This document shows, one piece after another, positions 47,895 through 60,040 of a stretch of DNA of 64,000 bases. Below the pieces are notes generated by a model, which saw only the letters and a program-made list of their open reading frames with translations, made no database searches and had not been told where the DNA came from. The DNA is taken from NCBI GenBank assembly GCA_007449985.2, contig VIIQ02000015.1, forward strand, positions 596,001-660,000. The letters run 5' to 3'. This DNA is from Desmodesmus armatus (lineage: Eukaryota; Chlorophyta; Chlorophyceae; Sphaeropleales; Scenedesmaceae). The translations under genes and the position numbers were made by a program. Within the stretch, counting starts at the first letter, position 1. Every line of letters begins with the position of its first letter.

Positions 47895-50800
47895 TCACAT
47901 GCTCGCGCTGCTGCTGCTAGTCCCATGACTCAAGGCCAGGTCACCATGTCTGCTGCTGCCTCCAGCATCCTGCCCCAGCTGCTGCCCGTCCCCTCCCTCC
48001 TCAAGCACGCTGTCAGCCCACAAGCTGCCGTCACTGCTGCTGCTGGAGCCGCCATCGCTGCCGCTGCTGCCAGGAACCACGTAGTGCTGCAACTTGCCGA
48101 CTAAGCAGCGTGGCACACTTGCAGTCAGCAGCGTACCATCCTCTGTGTAGGCGGTGTCTGCCACCTGACCCATCTTGTGAACCTCATCTAGGAGGGCCCC
48201 CTGGGTATAGGGCAGCAGCACCTGCACCAGCACACATATCACACATTGTGTGAGCAAGGTGGGCGCGCTGGCGCTGTGTCACCTATGATACATATACGGT
48301 ATGTACAGGTTGGATGCTGATCCTGTCTCGCAGGAGCCGAGTGTACGCTGTGTGTGCGCACTGCTCCTCGCACCTACCAGTCTGCGGGCTTGCTTGGTGA
48401 CTTGCTGTTGTCCACGACGCCCACTCACACACGCCTACCATGCTGCATAGGATGCTGCAGAACCCATCAGAACCACACACATGTCTCCCGTCCTCCTCCA
48501 AACCCTCCCCAGTAGCTCCCACTCACAGCCACCCCCTACCCCACCCCACCCCATCACCAGCACCTTCTCCCTCACACCTATCACCACACCAGCACCCCCT
48601 TCTCCCCCTGATACCAGCACACACCCACACACCTGCACATCCACCATGTTTTCAGCCAGCTTGTCAGCCACCATCCGCAGCAACTCCTCCAGACCCTCCC
48701 CAGTAGCTCCACTCACAGCCACCCCCTACCCCACCCCACCCCATCACCAGCACCTTCTCCCTCACACCTATCACCACACCAGCACCCCCTTCTCCCCCTG
48801 ATACCAGCACACACCCACACACCTGCACATCCACCATGTTTTCAGCCAGCTTGTCAGCCACCATCCGCAGCAACTCCTCCAGACCCTCCCCAGTAGCTCC
48901 ACTCACAGCCACCCCCTACCCCACCCCACCCCATCACCAGCACCTTCTCCTTCACACCTATCACCACACCAGCACCCCCTTCTCCCCCTAATACCAGCAC
49001 ACACCCACACACCTGCACATCCACCATGTTTTCAGCCAGCTTGTCAGCCACCATCCGCAGCAACTCCTCCAAACCCTCCCCAGTAGCTCCACTCACAGCC
49101 ACCACATCGGGCCGAGAGGCCGCCAGGGCCCTCACTGCTTCTGGATTGGTGCAGGCATCGATCTTGTTCCAGGCTGTGGTAATCGGCAGGTCTTGGACAC
49201 CGATCTCGTCAAGCACCTGAGGGGAGTGTGACCAGCAGACAGGTGCGCGAGCAGGAGGAGTGAGTCTCAACAGTGGGCACATGAGACGATGTTGCGGGCA
49301 GTAAGGGGTGAGGCTCGGGGATGGGGAGGAGTGAGGCTCAGGGGTGGGGGCATGAGACAAGGTTGCAGGCAGCGAGGAGTTGGGCTCGGCGGTGGAGGGA
49401 GTGAGGCTCAGGGTTAGGCGCATGAGACAAGGTTGCAGGCAATGACCATCGCTAGGGCTTGCACTCCCAACTTGTCAAAAAGCTGGGCGGGCAGGGTGTG
49501 ACAAGGCAGGGAGAGGCATACCCACAGCTCAGACAGCCCCTATCTGCACTATGCTGCGCTGCATGGTGCTGAAGTGCCTCGAGCTGCGCCGCGCTGCGCT
49601 GGGCTGGGCTGCACTGCGCCACGGTGCGCTGCAATGTGCTGGACTGCCTGCGCTGCGCTGCCATGGGCTGTGCCAGACTGTGCTGCATTGCGCCGCACTG
49701 CACTGGAGTGGCGCTGGACTGCCCTGGACTGCGCTGCACTGCACTGCCATGAAGTACGCTGGACTGCCCTGGGCTGCGCTGCAGCGCGATGCGCTGCTAT
49801 GAGCTGTGCCAGCCTGCGCTGTCTGACTTGCACCGAAATGCGCTCGGCTGTGCTGTCTGACTGCGCTGCGATGGACTGCGCTGCACGCTCTGCGCTACGC
49901 AGCACAGCACTGTGTGGTGGTGCGCTGATGTCTGGCACTTGCATGCACACCCATACACTAACAGTCAGCGCGTGCACCCATAGGCATGCGCGCATGCACA
50001 AACGCCCACACAGATACGACATCACAACCCACCTGTCCACCTGCACCGCGCTGCACTGCGCAGCAGCCTTGCGTGCGCTGATGTCCAGCACATGCACCAC
50101 CACACATGGGCATGCGTGCACCCATGCACGCACGCCCATGTGAGTAGCCAACCCCCAGCCCACCCACCCACCTGCAGCACCGCGCTGCACTGCGCGGCAG
50201 CATTTGGTGCGGTAATGTCTAGCACATGCACCACCACGCTGGCTGCTGCTATCACCTCAAGGGTGCTGCAATGCTGCATTGCGCTGAACCCTGCAGGAAA
50301 TGCACTGCTCAGCAGTGCGTGGTGCTGCACTGATGTCCAGCACATGCACAGCCATACACACCAACTCCCCGCACCCATGCGTCCGCGCATGCACGCACGC
50401 CCACGCAGATACGATCCCCCAACCCACCTACCCACATGAGGCACTGCGCTGCACTGTGCTGCAGCATTAGGTGCGCTGATGTCCAGCACATGCACCACCA
50501 CACACGCATGGTGCGTTGACGTGCACCCATGCACGCATCCCCATGCGAGTAGCCAACCCCCCAACCACCCTACCTACCTGCAGCACTGCGCTGCACTGTG
50601 CGGCGGCATTTGGTGCGCTGATGTCCAGCACATGCACCACCACACACGCATGGGTGCGTTGATGTGCACCCCTGCACGCACGCCCATGCGAGTAGCCAAC
50701 CCCCCAGCCCACCCACCCACCTGCAACACTGCGCTGCACTGCGCAGCAGCATTAGGTGCGCTGATGTCCAGCACATGCACGACCACGCTGGCCGCTGCTA

Positions 50801-53800
50801 TCTCCTCCAGTGTTGCCCTGAAGGCAGCCACCAGCTGTGTGGGCAGCTTCTGGATGAAGCCCACTGTGTCGCTGAACAGCACCTCCAAGTTGCCCTCCAG
50901 ACGAACCTGCATGTGTAGACATAGAGAGTGTGTGTTGGGTGAGGTGGGGTAAGGGGGCAGTGAAGACAGATGAACAGAGTGCCGAGCAGAAGTGAAGATA
51001 TAAACCCCAGATTTGGTTTGCAGTCATGGCTTGGAGTACCCACAGAATGCTTGCTGAGGCGATGCTGCGTCAGCCTAGGACTTTGAGCATATACAATTCT
51101 CAGGTAAACGCTTGCAGAGCAGCGCCAATGCTCAGCCGACAAACATTGTCCTTGTTGCCAGAACAGCCCCACCTTGCGCGTGGTTGGGTCCAGAGTTGCA
51201 AACAGCTTGTCCTCAGCCAACACACCAGCAGCTGTCAGGGTGTTCAGCAGCGTGGACTTGCCTGCAGCAACAGTAGGAAGGGAGCAACAGCAGCAGTGGA
51301 AGGGGCTGCCAAGTAGGTGCAACTGACCAGCGCTGTTGCTGTATGCACGTAATATGCAGAAATGCACCCCTGAACTTCCCTGGCCTGGAGCAGCTGCTGT
51401 TGATTGCACCGGCAGCATCCCTCCCTGACCCCCGGCAGCAGCTGCCGTGTAACTCCCGACACGTACAGCATGCCTGACGGGCGCTGAGACACAGTTGCGC
51501 AGGGTAACACAAGTGTCTTGACAGATGAAATGCGGTTGTGTGCCCTGTGGCCTAGTGTGTTGCGCTGATGTTCCTGCGCACCTGCGTTGGTATAGCCCAC
51601 CAGAGCTGCCACCGGAATGGGTGCGTCCTGGCGCCTGCTGCGGTGTGCTGCGCGGTGCGTCCGCACAGCCTCCAGCTCCCTGAAACACAGATAAGCAGGA
51701 CAAGAAAGGGTGACATGAGTGGGAATTGGGCAGAAGGGAGTGGGAGGGGTGGTGGTGATGGCCGTCGCTGAGTGTGCGCAGCCTCAAGCTCCATGAGAAA
51801 ACCCATCGCTCACCGACTGAGTGTGGCTGCCTTGTCGTGCAGGAGAGGCTTGTCGATCTTGATCTGCTTCTCTCCCGCCCTTGACCTTGGCAAGGCTACA
51901 ACCCACACCACACAACAACACAGACCCCCTCACCGTCTGAGTGCAGCCGCCTTGTCCCTCAGCAATCGCTTGTCGATCTCGATCTGCTTCTCTCTCGATC
52001 CCTTGACCCCAGCGCGGCCACAACCCCAACCACAAAAGACCACACAGACCAGCTCACCGTCTGGGTGCAGCCGCCTTGTCCCTCAGCAGGCGCTTCTCTG
52101 CTTCTCTCCTGCTCCCTTGACCCCGGCAAGGCTACAACCCACACCACAAAAGACCACACAGCCCAGCTCACTGTCTGAGTGCAGCCGCCTTATCCCCTCA
52201 GCAGGCGCTTGTCTGCTTCGCTGCCGCTCCCTTGACCCCAGCACAGCTGCAAACTAAGCCACATAGCAACACACAGACCCCCGCTCACCGTTTGAGTGCA
52301 GCGGCCTTGTCCCTAAGCAGGCGCTTGTCGATCTCAATCTGCTTCTCTCCCGCTCCCTTCACCTGCCCCCCTCCTGCCACTCGATCCAAGTGGGTCCACA
52401 TGCGCGTCAGCCGGGGCAGCTGGTACTCAGTCTGAGCCAACTCAACCTGGTGTGGGTCAATGTGTCGGGCGCGTGTGTGTTGGTTGTGAGTGCATGTATG
52501 CAGCCTCTAAAACACGGCCTTCAGTGATACATGGCCAGCACACTACATACATGATGTCAGAACACAACATATGGACACCACGGTTGATGCCAACGCACAT
52601 CTCCCGCATCAGCCACTCCATGCCAGCCACCGTCGCTGCTGATGAGCCCCACCAGACGCTCGCAAGCGAGGCAGATGCTACACTACAACAGCAGCAGCTA
52701 GGCTGTGGTACGCGGTTGAGCATGTCAGGCAGAAGGAGTGCACGTATGCATGCATGCTCAGGAAAATCCGTCCTACGAGGATAGTCAACTAACACGTAAG
52801 TACCGAGGAGTGCACTTGTGACGGATGGAGAAGGTGGACAGCATTGCCTGCAGGAAAAAGTGCTGGATGCGAGATAGTAAGGAGATGTGTGCATCTGTGC
52901 GCGCACCTGCAGTTTGCCCTCCCTGGTGCGCGCTCGTTGGCTGAAGATGTCCAGGATGAGGGCGGTCCGGTCAGCAACAGCAACCTGCGGCAGCACGTCA
53001 CACGTCACACACACGCACAGCTGAGTCCTGCACCGGTGTAACCTCCCCTACTTGACGTCGCACGCACGCACATACGCACGCACGTGCGCACGCTCACATG
53101 CGCTTGCACCGCACACTTGTGTGGATGCCTCACGCTGATATTGTGAGCGGGGAGGTGGTGTGTGGATACCAGCACCTCCATAATCCACCCCCGACCGTCC
53201 TTGCCAATCACCTGCCTGGCCCCTTGTCCCCCCAACTTGAGGTGGGCTCCCTTGCATGTACCCTGTCTTTGCGACTGCAGGTAAGCTCACCTGCCTGCCC
53301 CCCTGTCCCCCTGAGAAGGCCTTCTCCAGGTTGCGCAGCTGCCCAGGAGACAACTCATCATCAAACACAACAGTGTCAGCCTGCAGAGAACGCAGGGCCG
53401 CGCAAGCACAGCAGCAGCAGCAGCAGCGGCAGCAGGCATGCACGGGGGGTTAGCGTCTTGAAGCACCAATAGCCACCAGCATGCTGACTGTACTCTGGAC
53501 ACTGAGAATGGTGCAAGCATGAGAATGGCGCAAGCATGCTTGGGTAAGTGACCACAGCCAAAGCTGCAGCACCGCTTATGAATGCACGAGGTGCCACACT
53601 CGTCATTGATGACGACGCCAACAACTACGTAACTTTTCTGCCAAGAGTCTGGTCCCTTGCAAAAAGAGACCAAGTCCCGAGTCATGTATTCCCCACTCAA
53701 CGGACTCTAAAAAGCCCAGGCAGCTGAGTGTAAGAGGCCAGCTGGGTGCTCTAGCCGCGCGTGCCCCCCAGTCCCACCTTTGCTGCCGTCACCGCTGCTG

Positions 53801-55833
53801 CCACTTCAGCAACCTTCCCGCTGCCAATGTAGGTGGCAGGGTTGGGGGACTCCAGCACCTGATATGTGCTGCCAACAACCTGCAGCCGACACAGATACAA
53901 AACATGTCATGCATGTGATGTGTCGTCACATAGATGGGGTGCTGCTGTTGTGTAAACAAGGCACAAAGTACTAACGCCCGCGGAGTATGCCTTTACTCAA
54001 CAATGGAGGGGTGTGCCAGACAAATTTGATGGGGAACAAGGCGACCATACCAACTACTGAAAGCTAGTGGAAAGGGTTGAAGCCATATGTCAACACACTT
54101 CCCAGTACGCTGATGGCCCTGTTGGGGAATCCTGCACACTGACCTCTGCACACATCATACATTGTGCTGCAACATACATGGCTGCTCATGCACACATCAC
54201 TGTGGGAGGTGTACAGGCGTATCAACCTGCTGCTCCCCCCCCCCCCCCCCCGCTGCAACAGAAGCTTGTTATCCCCCTGCTGCTACAGCGGCCTACCCAC
54301 CTGCAGCCCTGCCGTCTCTGCTAGCCTCCCCAACTCCTCTATAGACTCATCCACACTGTATGACACCTGACCACGCCTACTGCTGCCCCTGCTGCCGCCT
54401 TTGCCGCTGCTGCTTCCAGCCGACAGCTCCCCTGCTGCTGCCACTGCTGCCGCTGCTGCCGGCGACAAGCCGTCACTGCTGCCGCTGCTGCTGCCAACCC
54501 TTCCGGTGCCAGAGAGGTCAAAAAGGCTGCGCTGGCGCGTCGCACTGCTGCGCTGCTGTTGCTGTTGGCGCTGCTGCTGCTGCTGGCACTGCTGCTTGTA
54601 CGTTGCACCGACCAGGAACACCCGCTCTTTCTCAGTTGACCAGAAGTCCTGCAATAGAAGCAAAGGATCAAGCAGAGATGGTGGTCTGACAATTTGGGAG
54701 AAGCAAGTGATCAGCCCGTTGTGGTCATGTGGTGTCTGTAGTCAAGTCACAGGGTATGGCTCAGCCAACACAAGGAAGTCAGCAGGCTGACACGCACCTC
54801 TCCATCACCAACATCACTGCAAGCACCAGCGCCATGCATAGAAAATGCTTCAGCTACAGTTGCTCTGACCCCCTCCCTTGTGGGGTCCTTTCGCTCGCTT
54901 ACAGCAATATCACCTACCCCCCCCCCCTCGGACCATCCCCCCCCCCCGGTGACCACAGACACTCCCTCTTACCTCACTGTGTGGTGTGTCCCAGTCCTCA
55001 CTCCCATCCCAACCGTCGTCCTCCAAGCTGCTGCCGCTACTGCTGCTGGACAGCAGCTCCTGCCGCGCAGCCGCCATGGCAGCAGCAAAGTCATCGGGAC
55101 CTGCAAATCAAATCAAAGTCACACCTGTAGCTATGAAGCTGAAGAGCTCATGGCAGCCATTCACTGATATCACGGAGATGACAGAACAAACCAGAAGGAG
55201 CAAAATACTGAGGATTAAAGCAGCTGACGCACCCGCAGCAGCACCCTCCTCCCCCTCATCTTCTTCATCCTCACTGCCTAGCAGCAGGATGACGTTGTCA
55301 TCTGCTGTGAGGTCATCTAGGTGTGCTGATGACTCATCGCTGATGCTGTTGGTGTCATCATTACGTAATGAGGCTGCTGCTGGCGCTGCAGGAAGCACAG
55401 GAGCAGCGGCGTCTGCATCGTGCTGTGTGGAGTGAGGAAGATCTGGGGACGTATCTGGCAAGGATGTTGCCCGCACGGAAAGCTGGTGCCGCTGCCTGCA
55501 CTGCTGCGCCCTTGCTGGATGTGCGAGGTGCGGTTGTGTGCTGCTGCACAGTGCTGCTGCTAATGCTGGGGCGTGAGCTGCGCTGCTGCCTGGCTGTCCT
55601 GGCTTGCAGATGCTGGGGCATCTGGTGGTGCTGGTGCACGGCGCTGGTGTCGACACCCTTCTGCTGCATCCTGGCGTGCATGAGCCCTGTGAAAAGCAAT
55701 TACAACAGAAGTCAGCTCAACGGTGCTTTTCCTATGTGCATGCATACTGCTCCACAAACAGGCCCTTGCCACAGCAGCAAGCAAAGGTCTCGCTTGTGCT
55801 TACCCGACGCAGATGCAGAGCGCTCATTTGCAT
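47895..55833 (-). CDS. hflX: HflX-type ribosome-associated GTPase, probably plastid-targeted
   Basis: Bacterial-type GTPase that binds the large ribosomal subunit and splits stalled ribosomes. Thirteen exons (minus strand): 55804-55833, 55233-55686, 54973-55100, 54301-54648, 53778-53879, 53291-53380, 52907-52984, 52289-52446, 51582-51679, 51173-51261, 50721-50906, 49013-49216, 47895-48221; 763 residues. The N-terminal HflX domain shows [55 protein letters not shown] and [18 protein letters not shown]. The G domain shows GYTNAGKST (P-loop), DTVGF (538-542), NKID (604-607) and SGATGEG (629-635). The about 80-residue N-terminus is rich in Ser, Ala, Thr and Arg, ending near QLSVRATS, like a chloroplast transit peptide. 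An acidic and polyglutamine insert (about 130-280) is an oddity. Three introns hold tandem arrays of the preceding exon end. It is divergent from the TruB gene. Confidence 0.92.
48441..49103 (-). repeat. Tandem array of HflX exon 12 3' end plus donor, 190-bp period
   Basis: Copies start at 48631, 48821 and 49011 (the last is the functional exon end), exactly 190 bp apart, with a fourth partial copy near 48441-48540. Each unit carries the exon tail that reads [18 protein letters not shown], its GTGTGT donor and about 100 bp of intron. The downstream copies are almost unmutated, lack the exon's first part and have no obvious acceptor. Confidence 0.92.
49925..50780 (-). repeat. Tandem array of HflX exon 11 3' end plus donor, about 141-bp period
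   Basis: At least six copies of the tail of exon 11 ([20 protein letters not shown]) followed by a GTGGGT/GTAGGT-type donor. They are marked by the plus-strand string ATGTCCAGCACATGCACCAC near 50081, 50213 (variant), 50331, 50476 and 50617, and in the true exon near 50758. Spacing is 118-145 bp, with 141 bp for the two youngest. Several copies keep the reading frame. The copy near 50213 also includes the upstream residues IAAAS. Confidence 0.88.
51809..52345 (-). repeat. Tandem array of HflX exon 8 3' end plus donor, about 115-124-bp period
   Basis: Five copies, near 51809, 51930, 52054, 52169 and 52285 (the true exon), of the segment encoding [15 protein letters not shown] and its GTGAG donor, with about 50-60 bp of intron each. 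Divergence increases away from the true exon; some copies have internal deletions. Confidence 0.9.
55101..55232 (-). repeat. HflX intron 2 made entirely of an introner-like repeat
   Basis: The 132-bp intron runs from its GTGCGTCAG donor to a TTTGATTTGATTTGCAG acceptor. Its whole length aligns with 3226-3365 in ARL6 intron 4, so the repeat's ends are the splice sites. It has no inverted termini and no coding capacity. Confidence 0.78.
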
Positions 55834-56046
55834 GGTATTGCCCTTATGCTGGAAGCTGTATACGCTAGTGCACTGCTCCAGCCAAGACAAGCATGATCAA
55901 GTCCGAGCTCTTGTAAACAGTACTACAGCGCTGTCGACAACAAAGAAACAAACGGCACCAATTCTTTGAAAGTATAATGTGCCGGTACGGGCATTGCGGG
56001 TATCGAGTATCGTTGCTGGTGATCAGTACCACAGGTGGCAGTGACA
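55834..56046. promoter_or_regulatory. Shared intergenic region between divergent HflX and TruB genes
   Basis: Only 213 bp separate the two start codons (more if TruB starts at 56125), so transcription of both must begin here or overlap. No TATA-like element is convincing. It is inferred to be a bidirectional promoter from layout. Confidence 0.5.
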
Positions 56047-56515
56047 ATGACAAATTGTTCATGCAACGCCCATGAAGGGTGTGCTTCTTTCAGGGACGTC
56101 GCGACTTTCACAAAAAGTAACATCATGTCCTGGTGCAGCTCTGCAGGCCTCAGTTCCTCTGCAGGGGCTGCTGCTCTGCTGCAGCAGTTCAACAGCGCAC
56201 ACGCCAAAATTCCATCTGTCTCCATTCACCAATTTGTCCATCCACATCATCTACCTCTGCATAAAAGTCATGACAACCGGCTATGCCAGGAACAGAGGCG
56301 TGTTGTCTGTGCGGCACTGCCCCCTAGGCAGCAGCAACAGCGACGGCAAACAACAATACATCAGCGGCAGCACCCTCCGCTGTCCCAACAAGGGCGACAG
56401 GATGGCTACCAGCTTCAGCACCAGCGCCAGCAGCAGCAGCAGTCAAGGTTTGACAAGCTGCAGCAGCAGGGGCCACAGCAGCAACTGGCACACAACCCCC
56501 AGCAAGTACACCAGG

Positions 56516-56546
<31 letters not shown>

Positions 56547-59500
56547 TCAGCAGCCACGCAAGCAGCGGTTTGTTTGGGGTTACATGGATGGAGACAATGC
56601 TGATGAATGGACCTGGGATGACGACTATAATGAAGAAGCAATCGTGAGTGGCATGCAGCATTCATGAGTAGCACACAGCACTTGACCCTGCAGCTAGCCA
56701 GTCCAGTGCGCTGTTCAAGCTGCCAAATGGCTGCAGCCACCTAGCGGCCATATCATGGGCCCAGGGTCTTCTTGCGCGGCAGGCCAGCAGTGGCAACTTT
56801 CCTTTCGGCTCAGTAGCGGGCAGCGCTGCACAGTGTGTTTAGAGCTGCACACTGTTCAAGGCTGCTCAAGATGAGCTGACATGATAGTGCGCACTGCTAG
56901 CTCTGAACAGTGCCCAGTTCTGGACCCTGTCCTGAGCTGCTTGCTTTGTGCTGACGGGGCAGAACACACTGCTAGCTTCAAACAGCGCCCTTTATGCACC
57001 CTGTCTACAGCTGCTCACTCCTGAGCTGCCAAAACAGTGCCACCTTCTGGCCTGCCGCACAAGAATGCATGCACTGGAAGCAGCAACATGCCCCTGTTTT
57101 GCAATGCAGCTGCATCTTCCGTCCATAATGCTGCCATAACATTGCCAATGAACCCAGCCCCAAATTTTGCAGTGCGCTACATTGCTTTTGTAGTTTTCAA
57201 AGTCCACTCCTCAGCTGAGCTGTGCACCTGCATGCCTCTGCCTTTGGCTATCAACGCCCCATTGTGCTCGCACACATCCTACCTCCTGTTGCATTCTGCA
57301 GAGGAGTCCTTGTGAAACTGACAACATTGCAGTCATCAAATTGATAAAGGTGTGCATCTCAGCTTGTGTCATGTGGTGCCTGGCTGCTGCTCCATGCAGG
57401 CTAAGGCAGCTGCAGAGGCCCGTCAGCTGCCACCCACCCCCCGTCAGGTGCAGATGGCGGCGGCTGCAGCAGCAGTGACGCAGCAGCGACCCACCGTCAT
57501 CACCCGCCTGCCTGAGCAGTTCAACAGACAGGTGAGGGTGTGATGCGAATCCTGTTACTGTTACATGGTGCAGGCTGAGCCTCAATACAAGCACATGTAT
57601 GCACACCGATTGTGGCAGCCCAGCTGTCTGGTGGTGCAGGAGGCTCTCGGCCCACTGCCTCGTTGCTTTGTTGCCAGCAAGACTGGTTGCCAGCAAGGGG
57701 GCACCAGCCGCGCACGTGAGGAAACATAGTTTGTAGGGAGGGAGGTTGTTACAAGTGGTGTCCCTCTCACCGTGGACTGGTGGTGGACACAACCTGGACA
57801 TATCGTGGATGGGAACGAATGTGCGCATCTTGCCCTGCAGGTGCTGTCCAATGCTGTCCTGCTGGTTGACAAGCCTGCGCGTTGGAGCAGTACTGACGTG
57901 GTGAGGCAGCTCAAGTCGGCCCTCAAGTATGACAAGATCTGCTTCGGGGCACCGCTGGACACAGAGGCAACCGGCCTGCTCATCATACTGCTGGGTAGGT
58001 TGTTTTTGGGGGGGGGGCGTACCAGGGGGGTGGACTTCCACCGGCTGACTGCACACACAGCAATCGGGCGACGCATTTGCCGGAGGCCCGAGGCAGAGCC
58101 TCACCAGTGAGATACGCCTGGCACCCATGTACCAGGAGGTGCCCAGTGCTTGGACGAAAAACGCATGGGAGGGTTGTTGGCTGCTACTGCTGGTGAATGC
58201 TGCTGCTGGTGGCGTAGAGGTCTCACAGTAGGCCTGTCCTGCATCCGTGGTTGCGCGCACCTGTTTGATTATCTAGCATGCAGGTCCAGGAGAGGTGTGC
58301 TGGCCTTGCTTCTGCTGTGCGTGTCTTTGCCATGGCCGTGCGTGTGCTCAATCACTCAAAGGGTTTTTACCTCTTAGGGCTCTCACAGCCCCAGCTGCGG
58401 CGGTGACAAAAGGCGGTATCTCTCAATACCATCAGCTAAATGACCTCCCCAGGACCGATTCACCGGGCAATGGCCTGCCTCCATCTGAGACAACAAACTG
58501 AATTGTGTGCAGGTTGATTGGGGTTACTTCACAGCTTACAAGGCACCTGCATCAAGGCCAGCAAGGGTAGCATGGACTGACACGCCTGTGTGCCGCCAGG
58601 CAGCGATGAGAGCAGTGCCTGTGTGCATGCGTTGCTGCAGGTGCTGCCAGCCGCCTGACCCCAAAGCTTGAACCGCTGGAGAGGACTTACACAGGAACAC
58701 TCAGGCTTGGGGTCAGCACCAACACATATGATGCAAGGTGGGTGTCCACTGCTGTCGCTGCTGGCTGGTAGGTCTGTCATGGCATGCTTGAACTTTAGAT
58801 CGTCTTATCCATGTTGACACTGCGCGTGCTTTCTTTGCACTGTGTGTCAGGAGCATAAGGCAAAGTGATTCATGGTTTGCTTGCAGTGGGGAGGTGCCGA
58901 CGTTCAACACCTTGCCAACGTCTCACACCAACCCAAGCAGGCCTGTCCTTCCACCATACCATCCAACCTGGTATGGCACCTTGGCACTATCTGAGAACAG
59001 GCAACCACACCATGCAACACGTTTTCTGTATTTTCCTTATTGGCTTTGCAGTGGTGAGGTGCTGGAGTCAAATCCCTGGCAGCACATCAGCGACACAGAC
59101 CTCACCAGTGCTGCACAGGGCTTTATTGGAGAGGTCCAGCAGCTGCCCAGCATGTGGAGCAGCAGCAAGTACAAGAACAAGCCGCTCCGCTGGTACGCGG
59201 AGCGAGGCGAGGTTGTCGCACGGGAGCCCAAGTCTGTCCAAATATCTTCCATACAGCTCTGGAGGGGACCGCCGGTGCCATCGCTGCCGCCCAACAGCCG
59301 CCGCAGTGCTGGCAGCAATGGCAGCAGTGGCAGCAGTGGGGCCCAGGCAGCAGCTGTCAGTGACACCGTGTTTTTCAGGGTGGCTGCCGGGAAGGGGGCC
59401 AGTGTGCGGGTGTTAGTGCATGACCTTGGGAGGGTGCTTGGCTGTGGGGCGCATGTGACCACAGTGCGGCGCGAGGGCATAGGAGGGTTCAGTGTGGAGA

Positions 59501-59577
59501 CGGCGTGGTCGTTGGAGGCGCTGCTGCCATTGGCCCGAAAGTATGCCAAGGGCTTCAGGCAGGCGCAACAGTATTGA
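56047..59577 (+). CDS. truB: TruB-family tRNA pseudouridine synthase, probably organellar
   Basis: Isomerises uridine to pseudouridine (U55 of the T-loop in bacterial TruB). Exons 56047-56643, 57400-57531, 57841-57994, 58641-58737 and 59052-59577; 501 residues. Residues 1-200 are low-complexity with polyglutamine runs and an acidic end (WGYMDGDNADEWTWDDDY). The catalytic domain starts at LLVDKPARWSSTDVVRQLK (about 250-268) and carries the catalytic Asp283 in LDTEATGLL. It continues with LERTYTGTLRLGVSTNTYDA and FIGEVQQLPSMWSSSKYKNK, the TruB signature order. Odd: the usual GHTG before the catalytic LD reads CFGAP, so the conserved His is Phe. The start is the first in-frame ATG; 56125 is an alternative. 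Its acceptor at 59051 has a near-duplicate at 58886. It is divergent from HflX, another translation-related gene. Confidence 0.88.
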
Positions 59578-59960
59578 AGCGTTGCCATGGCTAGTGTTGC
59601 ATTAGTTAGGTTCCTAGCATGGCTGGCACTTGCTGCAATTCTGGTGGTTCTGCCTTCTTTGGTCAACCCGGTGTAGGTGGTGCAAACCACCGCAGGGGAG
59701 ACAACTTATGAGGTTCACCTGGCTCGATCCTGGTGGGCAATGCCATTGTTGTTTGGCGAAAATGTCCATGTAACATACTCCCCCATTAGTGTTTTCAAGG
59801 TGTGATTGCTGGCACGCTGTAATAGCCTTCGTTGTGTGCAGCATGACGTGTGCGGCCACCATGTGTGTGTTGTTGCTGTTGCTGCGCAGCTGCCGCAGAA
59901 GTTGTTGTGATGATTGTTTTGTTGACAGTATCAAAATGACGTTGCGTGACGTCACGCTTG
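59578..59960 (+). other. TruB 3' UTR and tRNA flank
   Basis: G+T-rich sequence with TGTAA signals at 59769-59773 and near 59816, which would end a TruB 3' UTR about 200-250 nt after the stop. A palindromic TGACGTCA (CRE-like) lies just beyond the tRNA 3' end, near 59947. Confidence 0.5.
59933..59936 (-). terminator. Probable Pol III terminator of tRNA-Tyr
   Basis: A TTTT run on the tRNA strand, 24 nt beyond its 3' end, is the first T-run of four after the gene. Confidence 0.6.
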
Positions 59961-59996
59961 TCCGAGGTACCGGAATCGAACCAGTGACCTAGAGAT

Positions 59997-60028
59997 GTCT
60001 GTGCCGGAGGCTTGTGCCCCGGTAACCG
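59997..60028 (-). other. Canonical intron of tRNA-Tyr
   Basis: 32 nt directly 3' of position 37, next to the GTA anticodon, where the tRNA-splicing endonuclease cuts in eukaryotes. tRNA-Tyr is one of the tRNAs that regularly carries this intron. Confidence 0.88.
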
Positions 60029-60040
60029 CTACAGTCTCCC

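Noticed and set aside
47895..55833. HflX as bacterial contamination or an organellar insertion
   Set aside because: Twelve GT-AG introns and a transit-like N-terminus show an established nuclear gene.
58887..59051. Segment before TruB exon 5 as constitutive coding sequence
   Set aside because: TruB similarity resumes exactly at 59052 and the extra 55 residues match nothing; kept only as a possible alternative splice.
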